54,827 nt of DNA from Perkinsus olseni (Eukaryota; Perkinsozoa; Perkinsida), in the NCBI GenBank assembly GCA_013115125.1, contig JABANN010000193.1, forward strand, positions 1 through 54,827, written 5' to 3'. Of the stretch, positions 34,385-45,400 are shown piece by piece. The notes under the pieces are model-generated. The model ran no database searches. It had not been told where the DNA came from and saw nothing but the letters and a program-made list of their open reading frames with translations. Numbering within the stretch: the stretch's first letter is position 1; every line of letters starts with the position of its first letter. A program made the position numbers and the translations under genes.

Positions 34385-34636
34385 GGTGACGCGAGGATAG
34401 AACACTGACCCTAACACGTCCTCGACCCTCCATCAGTTCTCCTCAGCCAAACGCTCGTCCAGATATGGAAGCATACTTCATGCGTGACATTTCCAAGGTA
34501 GTCCAGAGTCCCATTGCCCCGCTCTTGCTTATAAAATTGAGTCCAACGCAACGCATTCCACTGAGAGAACATCGGTCGGCGTGGTCATGCAGGCAAACAA
34601 CGGCGGAAACGGCAACTGATGATGGTGGTAGTAGGG

Positions 34637-36909
34637 TCAATCCTTCACTCTGGTGTAGATCCAGCCCGCCATGATGAGAAGCACAACCCCCAGGACGACG
34701 CGGCAGGTCATGGCGCTCTTACTCTCAGTGAGAACGATTCCTCTTACTCTGTCACTGACCGCCTAACAGATGCTCAGAGAATATCGAGCGCATTTCTGAA
34801 GATTCAAAATATAAACAAGAGCGGAGCGAAGCAGACTCCCGACTCGTCATGAACAGGGACATGAACAGTTCTAGAGAACACCGGGTTCCGGTATACCGAT
34901 GTGTATAGCTATTCAGGAGAAGGTCGACTCGACCGTCATACCCCAATTCGAGGGGCTGCGGATACAAAGGCAGGCTCATAGAGAAAGCGGTAACAGTCGG
35001 TCTACTAGGTCCTCCCGACCCAAGGATTCCACACAGCAGCAACACTGGGTGACCCGTGCATAACCACGATTGAAGTAGCGGCAACCCCGTTCGCGGTTCT
35101 CATGACGTGCTCACATACTCGGATGCCTCCGTTGACATCCTCGTTGCGGTCTTTGATCCTCTCGATGAGCTCGGAGTGCCGTTGTCCAGCCTCCCCCATC
35201 TCAACCGCTACCTCCCGCAGACGATCGACCATCACATCAATGTCGTCAATATCTGAGACACTCATCACCAGGCCCTCCCAAAGGAAGTCAATCGTACCCT
35301 TGTCAATATCGTCCATCCTCGCGGTCCACTCCTCCATGGCTCCCTCTTCCTCCGCAGACAGCTCTCCAACGCGGTGAGAGGGCCGAGGCTGCTGCACCGA
35401 CTCCTATCACCCACACCGTCGAGCAGGCAATTCCGAGAGCCGGAGCCATAGATTGTGTGGGGAAAAACTCACCACGTGACCACCTTCTCGAGTATAAGGA
35501 GCCTCCGGATCATCACCGAAGAGCTTCTTCCGAGCAGTGCGCATATCCGTGGTGCATTCCGAAAGCTCAGGCGGGATCTCGGGAACAGGCTGACCGACGG
35601 AACTCATACGACCTGGACTCAACCGAGCTGCTCCAATCACACTGATGGGCACGAGGGACGATACAAGTCAAACGAGTGCATTCGGACAAGTTCCTTCCCA
35701 CGGACAAGTCAAAGTCCCAGAGGACTAGCTTGACTGGAGCAGAATAGCATGCCATTGAACTGCACAACCATTCGCCGGCAGGCGCCTAGAATTCCTTCCA
35801 AATAACAGAATTCCTGTGATAGCAACCTGGGCGCTAGACGACTACACGAGTCTGTGACATCGCCGGGAGTATCTGCGACTCTGCCGAATGAGAGCAGAAA
35901 CGCTTATCGCTCTCGGGACTGAATGAAGCCCCCTCGCCCTCCCTCCCACCTCCGCGGGACTCCTCACACACCTCGAGCAAGCTTCCACGAACTGCTCGAT
36001 TGCCGACAGCTGATCGTATCTACCTCACCCCTGACCGCGATAGAGGTCAGGCCCCTCACCGCCAATCTAGCTCTCGTTGGCTCAGCTTCGACCCGAGACG
36101 AAGTCCCACAGAGTTGGCACGAGCGCACTGCTCCCGAAGTATCTGAAAGAAATGACGGTTCCTGTGAGTTCCCAACGACGATCTTCTTGCCCAGATTGGA
36201 GACACGCACGAATACCGCGGAGGGGATGGTCTGTCATACAAGAATATGGACTGATAGGCATCCTGCCATATTGGGAAGGTGCGTCCTTCTAGAACAGTAT
36301 ACAGAGCAAGGGACAAAATAATTCATCAGCCGGAGAATGACGGCATTACGCGGACCAATCCTCCAAACCTCGATGACAAGAAGCGAGGATAGCCTGTGGA
36401 GCCAACTCAGCCCCGCCACTAGTATTCAATCCACCCTCATGACCTGTCTCAGATTCCCCGACTTCGTCCGGCACTGGTCCATCAGCGTTCGTGTCCATAT
36501 GGACAGCTTCACAAATTCGGAGTTGCTACTGCCCTTCTTCTCTTCCCGGGCAACCTGATGCCCGTCATCAGAACAGCTGCATCGCGGCGGCTGAAGTCGC
36601 TCTAGGCGACTATGGAGGTACAGCATTCGAAATCGACGATCGCAGTTCATTTGTTCAGTCCCTGACCACTGAAAGCCACCTTTCTTCTCTCCTGTACCAG
36701 GTCCTGTAGCAACCGCATGGCTGCCACAAGCTGCTTCTTGAGCGCTACAAACTTATCCTTCTCAACTTCCTGACACCTGGTGAGCAAAGATCACAGAAAC
36801 GAACCCACCGTGGCCCCAGCGTCTTCCTCCGCGCTATCCCTCTGCCTGCATCCATCAACCACACGACTGAGTCTCCTTTCCAAATCAGCTATGCCGGGGA
36901 GGAGAGTCA
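34637..36909 (-). CDS. Qc-type SNARE, tail-anchored
   Basis: Small exons on the minus strand begin with MTLLPGIADLERRLSRVVDG (ATG at 36909), then EVEKDKFVALKKQLVAAMRL, QLRICEAVHMDTNADGP, ILREQCARANSVGLRLGSKL, RYDQLSAIEQFVEACS and QPVPEIPPELSECTTDM. The diagnostic exon (about 35,100-35,400) holds a SNARE motif, DVMVDRLREVAVEMGEAGQR then HSELIERIKDRNEDVNGGIR, which follows the L-x-x-A-x-x-M-G...D-x-V-x-x-x-N heptad pattern. The final exon encodes one hydrophobic anchor (VVLGVVLLIMAGWIYTRVKD) and a TGA at 34637-34639, the usual end of a tail-anchored SNARE. A Gln rather than an Arg at the ionic layer fits a Q-SNARE, and the N-terminal helices resemble the plant SYP7 or syntaxin-6/8 group. It is predicted to act in membrane fusion on an endomembrane. 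The junction before the anchor exon is not fully settled. Confidence 0.7.
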
Positions 36910-37166
36910 TTCAAGCAAAGCCGATACAAAACGCCAGAGCCAAGAAACCCCATTCTAAAGCTTCCACCCTGGCGTCAACCACATACCACTACCAACACGC
37001 GAGAACTTCTCTGCAGAAGAAGGAGGAGAGCACTGCGTTCTGAAGACCAGTTCGTTCGACCTACGATTCTGAGACGAAACGGATCATCTATTATCGTCCG
37101 GCGTTAAGAAACACAAGGCGGAGTGGCAGCATCAAACTAGGAATGCGATACGTTACGACTGCTTTA

Positions 37167-39090
37167 TCAGTATGGCTGCGAGTATCCGTATCTTCCGCCG
37201 CTGGAAGCTGCTGCCCCCCCATACGATTGTGCTGAAGACGCCCTTTGCGGGCCACCAGAGTAGACCGGGCTGTAGCGAGTCATACCGCCATGCTGTGGCT
37301 GGAGGGGCTGGTTGGCAATCATAGCACCACCACCGTAACTAGAGTAGGTAGGCCCTCCCTGGGATTGATAGTATACCCTGAGAGCAGATACCGGAAATTC
37401 CCCTCTGTCATGCCGCATAAGGAGTAGTGCTTCACTCCCGTGCGAGTAATAGTCTTAAATTCACCAATTTCCTCATCTCCGGGAAATTCTACGATCAAAG
37501 CGGACGACACTAACGAGTATATTGCTCGGAACTCCGTAGCCCTACTAGATATAATCCCGTCCCTGACCTCAAACGACCCTTCGCCCGCCCGATCGACACA
37601 ATCTATGCTCACCCTGAGTTTCCCGCGGGCCCCAGCTGCTGACCGGGAGGAGGGGGCGGAGGGGGCACAGAAGACTGCGCCGCCGAGTGAGGCTGATTCC
37701 TCGGCTGTGCCTTCTTAACATCGACACGAACTCCGTCAATAACATGATTCTCCGGATTTTCCATTAGACAGTTCCGCGCACCTGAGACGATGAGCCACCG
37801 TGAAACAGAGGACTACTGCAGGTCTCGACGGCGACGCTCCGATCGCTGTCCAGTGCTGGGGCACGAAGTTCGTCCGCATTAGCGACGCAGAAAACAGGAT
37901 ACTCCAAGGAAGTAATCGCCCGTGAACTTTGAAGAAAGCAGAAGCAGCTACGCATGGAACCCGCCAGGCGATTTCACACTAACAATTCGAAGTGGCACAA
38001 CTTTCATAAAGTCCACTTTCACAGGTACAACACCGAATGCTTTTCGAAAGAGGAAACCCTATACAGCCTTCAGTTCATACTCACGACTTTCCCTTCAGAA
38101 TTTCCGAGCAAGAAACCCTATTTTGAATCCAGATTGGAATGAGCTATCACCTGAAGGGTCCGTGAACACCACGAAAAGATAGTTCTTGTTAGGCGGCCCT
38201 TCGATATCTTGGACCGGTCCATACTTCGAGAAGTGAGTCGCGATTGCCTCGTTGCTCACTTGAGGAGGAACTCCACCGACGAACACTCGATCAGCGGTTG
38301 TCTGCAGAGATTGGGGAAAAGAAAATGAAAACGAAGCTTTTCCTTTCCGTTTCCAGTGAAACGTCCAAAACCCATGAAAGAAAACCACAACACCCTCATT
38401 TTACAGGGCTGAGTGCCAGCCATGCTGTCAAGAACGGCCGAGGGAACAGGGAGGGGGATAAAGCATCGGTGACTCATCTCTGTTGTCCCGACGCCCAATG
38501 CGAGTTTCCGCATAGACAGTCCCCGTACTACCTCTCCGATATTAATTTGACGATTGTGCAGGAAAAGCTCCCCCTTCCTCCGCATGGCTCCCATTTTTCC
38601 CTCCGCCGTCTCGAACACGACGAAGCCGAATCCTCGACTCCTTCCTGAAACGAATCGGCCGAGGGAGCTCCAGACAGAGCGAAAATCAGAAATGCCGAGA
38701 AATCGCAATTTTCCGGCAATGACAACGAAAATGCAAAAATTTCTCCCATCAAGGGGAACTCGGAAGGTAGCTGAAGTCCAACTTGTTCCACTTCAACCCG
38801 CTTGTGTTCGCGATTAGTTGTCTCAAGTTCTATTATTCCCTGACCACTATTTACCCTCACGATTAATCATTTTCCCAGGGTTTCCGAGGACGATGAGAAT
38901 AATTCCCGCCCAGCACCCTGAACGCACTACCTGTAACCTTATCCATCTTTATTTCAGCGGACACCACTGGCCCGAATTGTGAGAAGAAATCGGCCACGTC
39001 TTTTTCGGTGGCAGTATAAGGTAAGCCCCCGATGAAAATCTTCGGACCGGTTCGGATGGGCCGCTCAGCCGAAGATCCTGTTGGACTCAT
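37167..39090 (-). CDS. hnRNP-like protein: two RRMs and a Gly/Ser/Tyr/Gln-rich tail
   Basis: Five exons (38931-39090, 38532-38644, 38151-38301, 37613-37781, 37167-37377) join in phase to encode 267 residues. RRM1: KIFIGGLPYTATEKDVADFF, FGPVVSAEIKMDKVTG and, across the first intron, SRGFGFVVFETAEG with LHNRQINIGE. RRM2: DRVFVGGVPPQVSNEAIATH and NKNYLFVVFTDPSG, then MENPENHVIDGVRVDVKKA. A proline run (seven Pro) and a low-complexity tail rich in Gly, Ser, Tyr and Gln (YYQSQGGPTYSSYGGG...GRYGYSQPY) follow. This is the plan of hnRNP A/B, Musashi and DAZAP proteins, which bind single-stranded RNA and control splicing, mRNA stability or translation. The tail is of the kind that drives phase separation. 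All splice borders are GT-AG and the third intron is long (about 370 bases). Confidence 0.88.
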
Positions 39091-40068
39091 ACCAACGGAA
39101 GGCGTGTTGGCTGAGTAACTGAGACGAGGGTTCCAACTAACTCAGCCCCCACTCGATGCCGAGCAGCGTTCCAGAGTGCACCCGACGACAGCATTCGAAA
39201 TATACACCCCCTCCTCCCCATTCAGTCCCGGATGCATTGCAAGGCCGTTTTAGTGCTCGAGGTTTACATCAGGCGATTCGCAGTAAAACCACGGCATCGC
39301 TCGACGTGTCAATTCTGACGGAAACGCATTCATGCCCCTCCTCCCTCTTGCACAACAGTGCCCCTCTACTACTGACCCGGACATATCCCCTGCAGGCGAG
39401 TTCTGACCATCTACGTCTGTGATTCTGTTGGCTTGAGACATTGACAATTGAATACCACACCGGAAGCACGACGAGCCACTGAGGGAACGAGCACACACCC
39501 TATCGCAGCTGCCGAATAGAACCAGCTAAGTTCCCCTCAGCAAACGACCGACTACTAAGCAACTCACAGCCACCGAAAAATCCCGCCGCCTGGACTCTCC
39601 CTTGTCCCTGTGAAAACTCAAGACCAAAACTAAGCTCACATGAGAGCGTCGATTTTTTCTTAACAAACATCTTAGACGATCCTCGGCTTTACGCCTACTA
39701 CGCTTCAAGGACAGTAGCTCTCTTCACCACCAGGCAGTAGAAACACGATGTTGCATATGCAGCAGCATGATCACAACAACAGATGATGGGAAGGCAACTA
39801 TATAAAATTCGCTGGCTCTCGCGATACACTCGTAGAGAGAGTAGCGGCGAGACCGTTGAAGTGCAGGAGAAAACTGAGCAATGCCGAAACACCAACCAAC
39901 GGCAGATCATCCTCCATAAACAGAGCACGAACAGAGCTGAACGAACGGTGCTACCGCGGAACGGTGGTGGACTCCAGCACGACAGGCATATAGAGTAGAC
40001 AATCTTACGAATATTCTTCTTCTGAAACGACACCCAGTCCTGGCAGACTGGGCTGCAGAGGCAGGTTC
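39091..40068. other. Intergenic stretch, no gene supported
   Basis: About 1 kb between the hnRNP gene start and the DUF1015 gene stop, both on the minus strand. A minus-strand open frame (39,698-40,093) is rich in Cys, Ser and Leu without motifs and overlaps the DUF1015 3' end, so it is taken as chance. Confidence 0.45.
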
Positions 40069-41694
40069 TTAGTCCTTGCGGATCTTCCTGCACTCGTAGT
40101 AAAAACGCTTTTCATCAGCCTCGCCCATGCTGAAGGTCTTCCGGGGCAGCGCACCATCGTGTACAACAGTCTTGAAAAGATCCGACTTGTGCATATCAGG
40201 CAGCACAATTCCAACGTTCGACGTACCAGCAGTGCAGTACCTGGTAAACAGAAAAATAAATCCTGCGCATGCGTGCAACATTCCATACCACTCCTCACCC
40301 AAATCGCGCAGAGCAACTCACCTCTCAATAGCTGTCAAACCATGAACGTAATCAATCTTAGTGCCATTGGCCTCGTTCTCCTTGATGTAGGGATCGACAA
40401 AGTCCATCACTGTGGCGACGTCCAGGACCTTCTTCGGGTTGGCCACAAAGACGCCTCCCTTAACACCATCAACCATATACCCGAAGCTGTGTCCAGAGCC
40501 CTCGCCCTTGACGGCCTTCTTGAAGTCCTCCTCAGTCTCGCTCACAGTAACCGGACCGCAACCCTCCTTCTCGAAAAACTGCGTCATGTCAGTGATGAAC
40601 TTCCGGCTACCCCCATTGGCGTTGAAAATAAGTCTATGAATTGCCTCAAAGGCCAGACCATCGTCATGGATGTTCTCAATCTCGACCAAGGCGAATCTAG
40701 CAGGGTGGGTGGCGATCTCCTCAGGGTCAGTGAGGGTCGCCTTCACCTCCTGCCAGTACGCTCTAGCAGTCGCCAAGGAGTGATTGCCATCGCCAACTGC
40801 GAAGATCAGAGGTTTCTTGTCGGCGGGGGCGTCGTAAATCTTATGGAAGCGTTCAGGCTCAGCAATGACGTTGAGGGCCTTGGCGACCTCGGCACTCTGG
40901 GAGCTCTCGCCGTCAACCCACCAGCCGGAAAGGTGACCGCCATTCTCCATCAGGTCAAAGTCGTAGACCTGCTTCAGCTCATCCCTCTTAGCGAAGAGTG
41001 GCTCCAAAACAGCCTTCTCCGGATCGTCGATGAGGACCATAATATGCGGCAACTCCACCGGGGCGTTACGACGGACGTCTGACAAGGGGAAGTCAGAAAT
41101 TCACAAACACACTAGGGTAGCAACTCACTCAAACGCGGGGGAATCCTCGATTCGATGGTAGCTTCAGTCGGGCGAATCTTGCTCTGGCTTCCCACAGAAT
41201 AATCATACATCTCCAGGTCGACAGCAGTGACCAAACCAGTACGCGTAGCACCGGTCTTCGTGGTTCGTGAGACCAAAACCATCCCAGGCTTCTCTGGCCT
41301 CACAAGGATACCCTCCGCAGTGTACTTGGCCATGTGATCAGAGATGCTCTTCAGTATCTACTCCACAACAACTATAACAAAACTGCACTCACAAGCCCCA
41401 TCACACTCACCTCCTCATCGTGGCCCTTATCGAGATAGACCTCCGGGAACATCAAACGCAAGGTGCTGGGCGCATCGCCAACGAACTGCTCCACACGCTC
41501 CCAATAGTCGGGCTCGCTCGTGTACCTAAAAGCAACACTTACTAGAAGCTAGTGACAGGGAAGACAGGCTCTTACTGGTCACAGGCGATGACGGCCCACT
41601 TCGTCTTGTCGACTTTATCGGCAGGCAAGAGCGTGTAGGGCACTCGAACGCCGACCTTTGCAAAAAGCTCGTCCGCAGTAGAAGAGGAAGACAT
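40069..41694 (-). CDS. DUF1015 family protein
   Basis: Five exons (41576-41694, 41411-41525, 41129-41348, 40322-41078, 40069-40240) with GT-AG introns in matching phase encode 460 residues. The protein starts MSSSSTADELFAKVGVRVPY and reads WAVIACDQYTSEPDYWERVE, then HMAKYTAEGILVRPEKPGM, a region with LEMYDYSVGSQSKIRPTE and IMVLIDDPEKAVLEPLF, and the family hallmark PLIFAVGDGNHSLATARAYW. The C-terminal exon holds SNVGIVLPDMHKSDLFKTVV. The length and order match the DUF1015 family, found in bacteria and scattered protists. No catalytic role is established; structural work on relatives hints at a nucleotide-binding or hydrolase-like fold, but I do not assign a function. The bacterial-type distribution suggests old lateral transfer, yet the introns show long residence in this genome. 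Confidence 0.85.
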
Positions 41695-42427
41695 AGCTCT
41701 CAGAATAAAAGTAGTATTAACAAACTGATGGTCTCAATGAAATTGCAGCTCGAAAAACCTTTTAGGGCGACTATGACAGACAAACGCTAGAGCCGAGCTG
41801 CGGAAGCGTCGCTAGCAGCACAGCATGATCAGAATCTTCTGCAGCTTAGCCACGACGAGGAGGCGACCATGCAGTCGCGATAAGGCTAGGCCCATCTCTC
41901 CGACAATTAGCTGCGATATACACCACTGGCCACGCTCTTGAAACTAGTTACTCCGATGAGAATGCTTAGAAGCCCCGCGGAGCCGTGAATAGTAGAGCTT
42001 CGAACACCTGCGGTTGTTACACCGACCGGCCGCTACAGACAAAGAGCCTACAAGGGCCGCAGAGAGTGACAACATCGGGATAGAGACGATGATCCTATCA
42101 CACATTAACAGAGGTATCCATCAGAGCACTGCTGTCGGATGAGCGAAACCTCAGTGACGGTGATGCTAAAGATGTGACGCTGCGCACGCCTTTGTGTGCG
42201 TGTCTCCCTCAAAAATCTTCAAACACGGACCGCCGCAGCTCTCTCATGAACGCGAAAGACAATGACAGAGAAACACGTTAATAGCATCACAGATTGCCAT
42301 TATAAGAGTCTACAGTAAATTAAACTTCTTGCCACGGTCATTGCTGCAGCTTCCGTGACATAAAAAAACCAAGAAATTCGCACCAACGTTTCGGCTAGTA
42401 TGTGAACGCCCGAGACTTCTTCGTTGG
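41695..42427. other. Intergenic stretch, nothing recognised
   Basis: This is the 5' flank of the DUF1015 gene and 3' flank of the MLO/EF-hand gene. No open frame, RNA gene or repeat of note was found. Confidence 0.45.
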
Positions 42428-45400
42428 CTACGCCTGAGCAACGCGATCAGCTTGCTCGCCCTTGGTGCCCATGTTCTCCAAGAACCGCATCCACTTGACG
42501 AACTCAGGCTCGCCAAGTTCAGTCCTAACTTGAGCGAAGCACTCGTACCTGAGCAATGCAAAGGTACTCGGCGTGAAGACCGAACAGTCCATCCTACACT
42601 AAACGTCCGACTTCTTCTGTGTTCATGGGGACACCCAACTGAGTGAAGGCCTCTCCCAGCTCATCCAGGGACACAAAACCTGCTAATGACAATCAGCGGA
42701 GAGATCTCTAGGAGCGAACGACCATCTACCGCTATGATCAGCATCAATCTTCCTGAAGAAGGCTTTGAGGTCCTCGGCCTCCTCCTCCTCGCTGGGCTTG
42801 ACCAAAGCAAGGACCATCAGTACCTACGATCTGAATGGCACAACCCATGCCGAAAACTGTACAACACTTTCGACAATTTCGACCTCAACCCTGAACCTTG
42901 CGAAAAGCGCACGCCCAGACGCTCATGAAGACCTTGAACTCTTCCTCATCGAGCTGTCCAGAACCGTCCTTATCAACCATCTTGAGCAAAGCACATGCCG
43001 ACTTGCTAGCTTCCGTGCCTGGAACCACTCCCATCGCTGCCATAACCTGAACCGCTCCTTCACTCAAAGGAACCCAGCAGACTCCAGCCAACTCACCTCT
43101 TCCATCTCCTGGCAGTCCACAGTGCCGCTAAGATCCGCGTCGAAACTCTCAAAGGTGTTTTCAATCTTCAACTTGGCCTCCTCCGACAGCGACTTGAACG
43201 TGGACAACGCAGCCTTATACCTAGCATGGCGCAAGCGAATGCTCAGGCTAACTAGTCACAGCCTAGTCTTACTCCTCGTCTGAGATCGTTTCCTCTCCCT
43301 CGGCTGCCAAGCGTCGGGCCTTCCCCTCTAACTTCACCACAGACAAAACCTTCAACGCCTGCGACAAGCGCTCTCGCTTCACATCGAAAGTAACCTGAAG
43401 CAAAACCGTAGTAGAGGAGGGCGTAGCCAACAGTCTGTCGCCACCTTCTCAATGAGCTCGGGGTCCTTTAGGTACTCGATGCTAGTCACAAGGGTTAGTC
43501 TGCTCATGACGTGGGGTACCTAGGGATCATGAGGGCGAACCCAGAAAGAGGGATGAAACCGACAAGCACAGAGCAGAACAGTATCTTTTCGTTCGGAAGA
43601 AACCAGACCAACTCAATCTACAGTGGTTTCTCCGAAGAGAGCCCTCCGAAGGGAGCAGGGCTTACTAGGTATCTGGCCATCACCGCCCACTCGAGCCACG
43701 ACAAAACATAGAAAGCCCAGGACAAGGCTGACCACTCAGAAGGGCCGCCGATGACAATCAGTACCTACAAAACTGCTGAATGAACCATGAAGGGAGGGAG
43801 CGTATCGGGGATACAACGACGAGGGAGGGAGTCCTGAGCAGACCATTGGCTTACAATGAGAGTAGCAGTGAGGACGGCTTGGAAGAACATCATCATCTCG
43901 AGCATGTGGGCGAAGATATCCAGAGAGTACTCCTCGAACCACATCAGTCGCTCCTGGGCGTTCGGGACCTACCAAAGAGCAGAGAATTGCTGTATTGCTC
44001 AGTCGCTTCTGCGACGCAGCGACACATGCGCCAGCTTCTTTGGCGGCGACTGATCGATCCTTTTACACTGCATCATTTCCATCAAACCACGAATCACATT
44101 CACAAGGGTAAGATCCTTCCAACGGCATTCCCGACCACTTGAGCGAAATAACGAGACCGGACAGAATCGCACAGCTTCGAAGGCTCCAACCGACTGTGGA
44201 CATTCCCCAGCCGTCACCGCCCAAGACCCACCCTGTGTCTGTGCTGGCAGATGAGCTTCATCACGGTACTTCTCTGGTGAACCGGTTTGAAGTAATCCTC
44301 CCGCTGGCGGAACCTCGGCACCCACGAGAACATCCCTGAACACTGCGAGTGACCAGGAGGCCTCGACCGCCACGAGCTCACTTGACTTCGCTTGCAGTAA
44401 CGGCTCCGTGAGATCCTCCTCCTCAGACGACTAAACAGAGAGGGGATTCATCGCAGCGTTACCGAAGGTATGGCACTACGCTGGCGGGTGTGTCACTGTC
44501 TGATGGACGCTTCGCCGAGGGTCGATCAGGAGACCGATAGTGTCGCTGAAAGGCTGCCAACGATGTGCCTGAGATAGCACACAGAGTTGGACGCAAGAGG
44601 AAGGCTTATCATGAGCGAGCCATTAAAGCGATCATATACGCCGCTTATACAGTCGCACCAACTTGTTTGGAAGAGCGGAGAAAGGCCACCAACAACGATC
44701 CCAAGAAACGCCTACCGGAAAGCATCTGCAACAGCACGGCAGCTCTCGAGGGAACCACAGGCGAGAGGGCGATCATGACGTTAGTAATATGGACCTGATG
44801 ATGGACACTGAGGATCATCCCTGGGAGGGCGGATACTCACGTAAAAGGCAAACATGGCCAGGAGGAGGAGCCAAGAGAAGCCACAGATCATAGCAATACG
44901 GATGGCCGTAGAATAGGACAGTATCTGCATCAACGACCCTTGGCGTATCCTAGGGGCGGGTGCCACGGATCGATGAGAGTAAGAGCCGAGAGCCTTACCC
45001 AAGCAATGCAAGGCGTGAAGAGGACAGCCACCACCCAAGTGGCCAAGTCAACCTCTACCAGTTCGACCTGACAAAGGAGGACAGTGCGAGTGCCCTGGAA
45101 CTCATGATTTTTCCATCATTTTCAACGTGCGTAAGTCAAACGCAGGAGCGATTGACTGAACACTACGACTGGCACCGCAGTCCACGAAAAAATCGAGACT
45201 TTCTGGTTGATTCGCCTTACGAATCCTTCTCCCAACTTTTCCGTTAAATATCGCTCGAAGTCAAAGACGATGGGGTCTCGGACTTCCGGGATCTGACAGA
45301 ACCTTCAGCCTGACCGACCAGGCGTGCTGCAGTCCCTACCTGAGAGACCAAGGCTAGCTTCTGACCTCGGCCGTGCGAAGGGAACAGGAACTCATGACGT

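Noticed and set aside
35923-36321. Plus-strand 132-residue frame
   Set aside because: It overlaps SNARE exons on the other strand that join in phase and carry family motifs.
40159-41082. A 307-residue plus-strand open frame
   Set aside because: It is the exact antisense of the conserved DUF1015 exon and has no motifs of its own.
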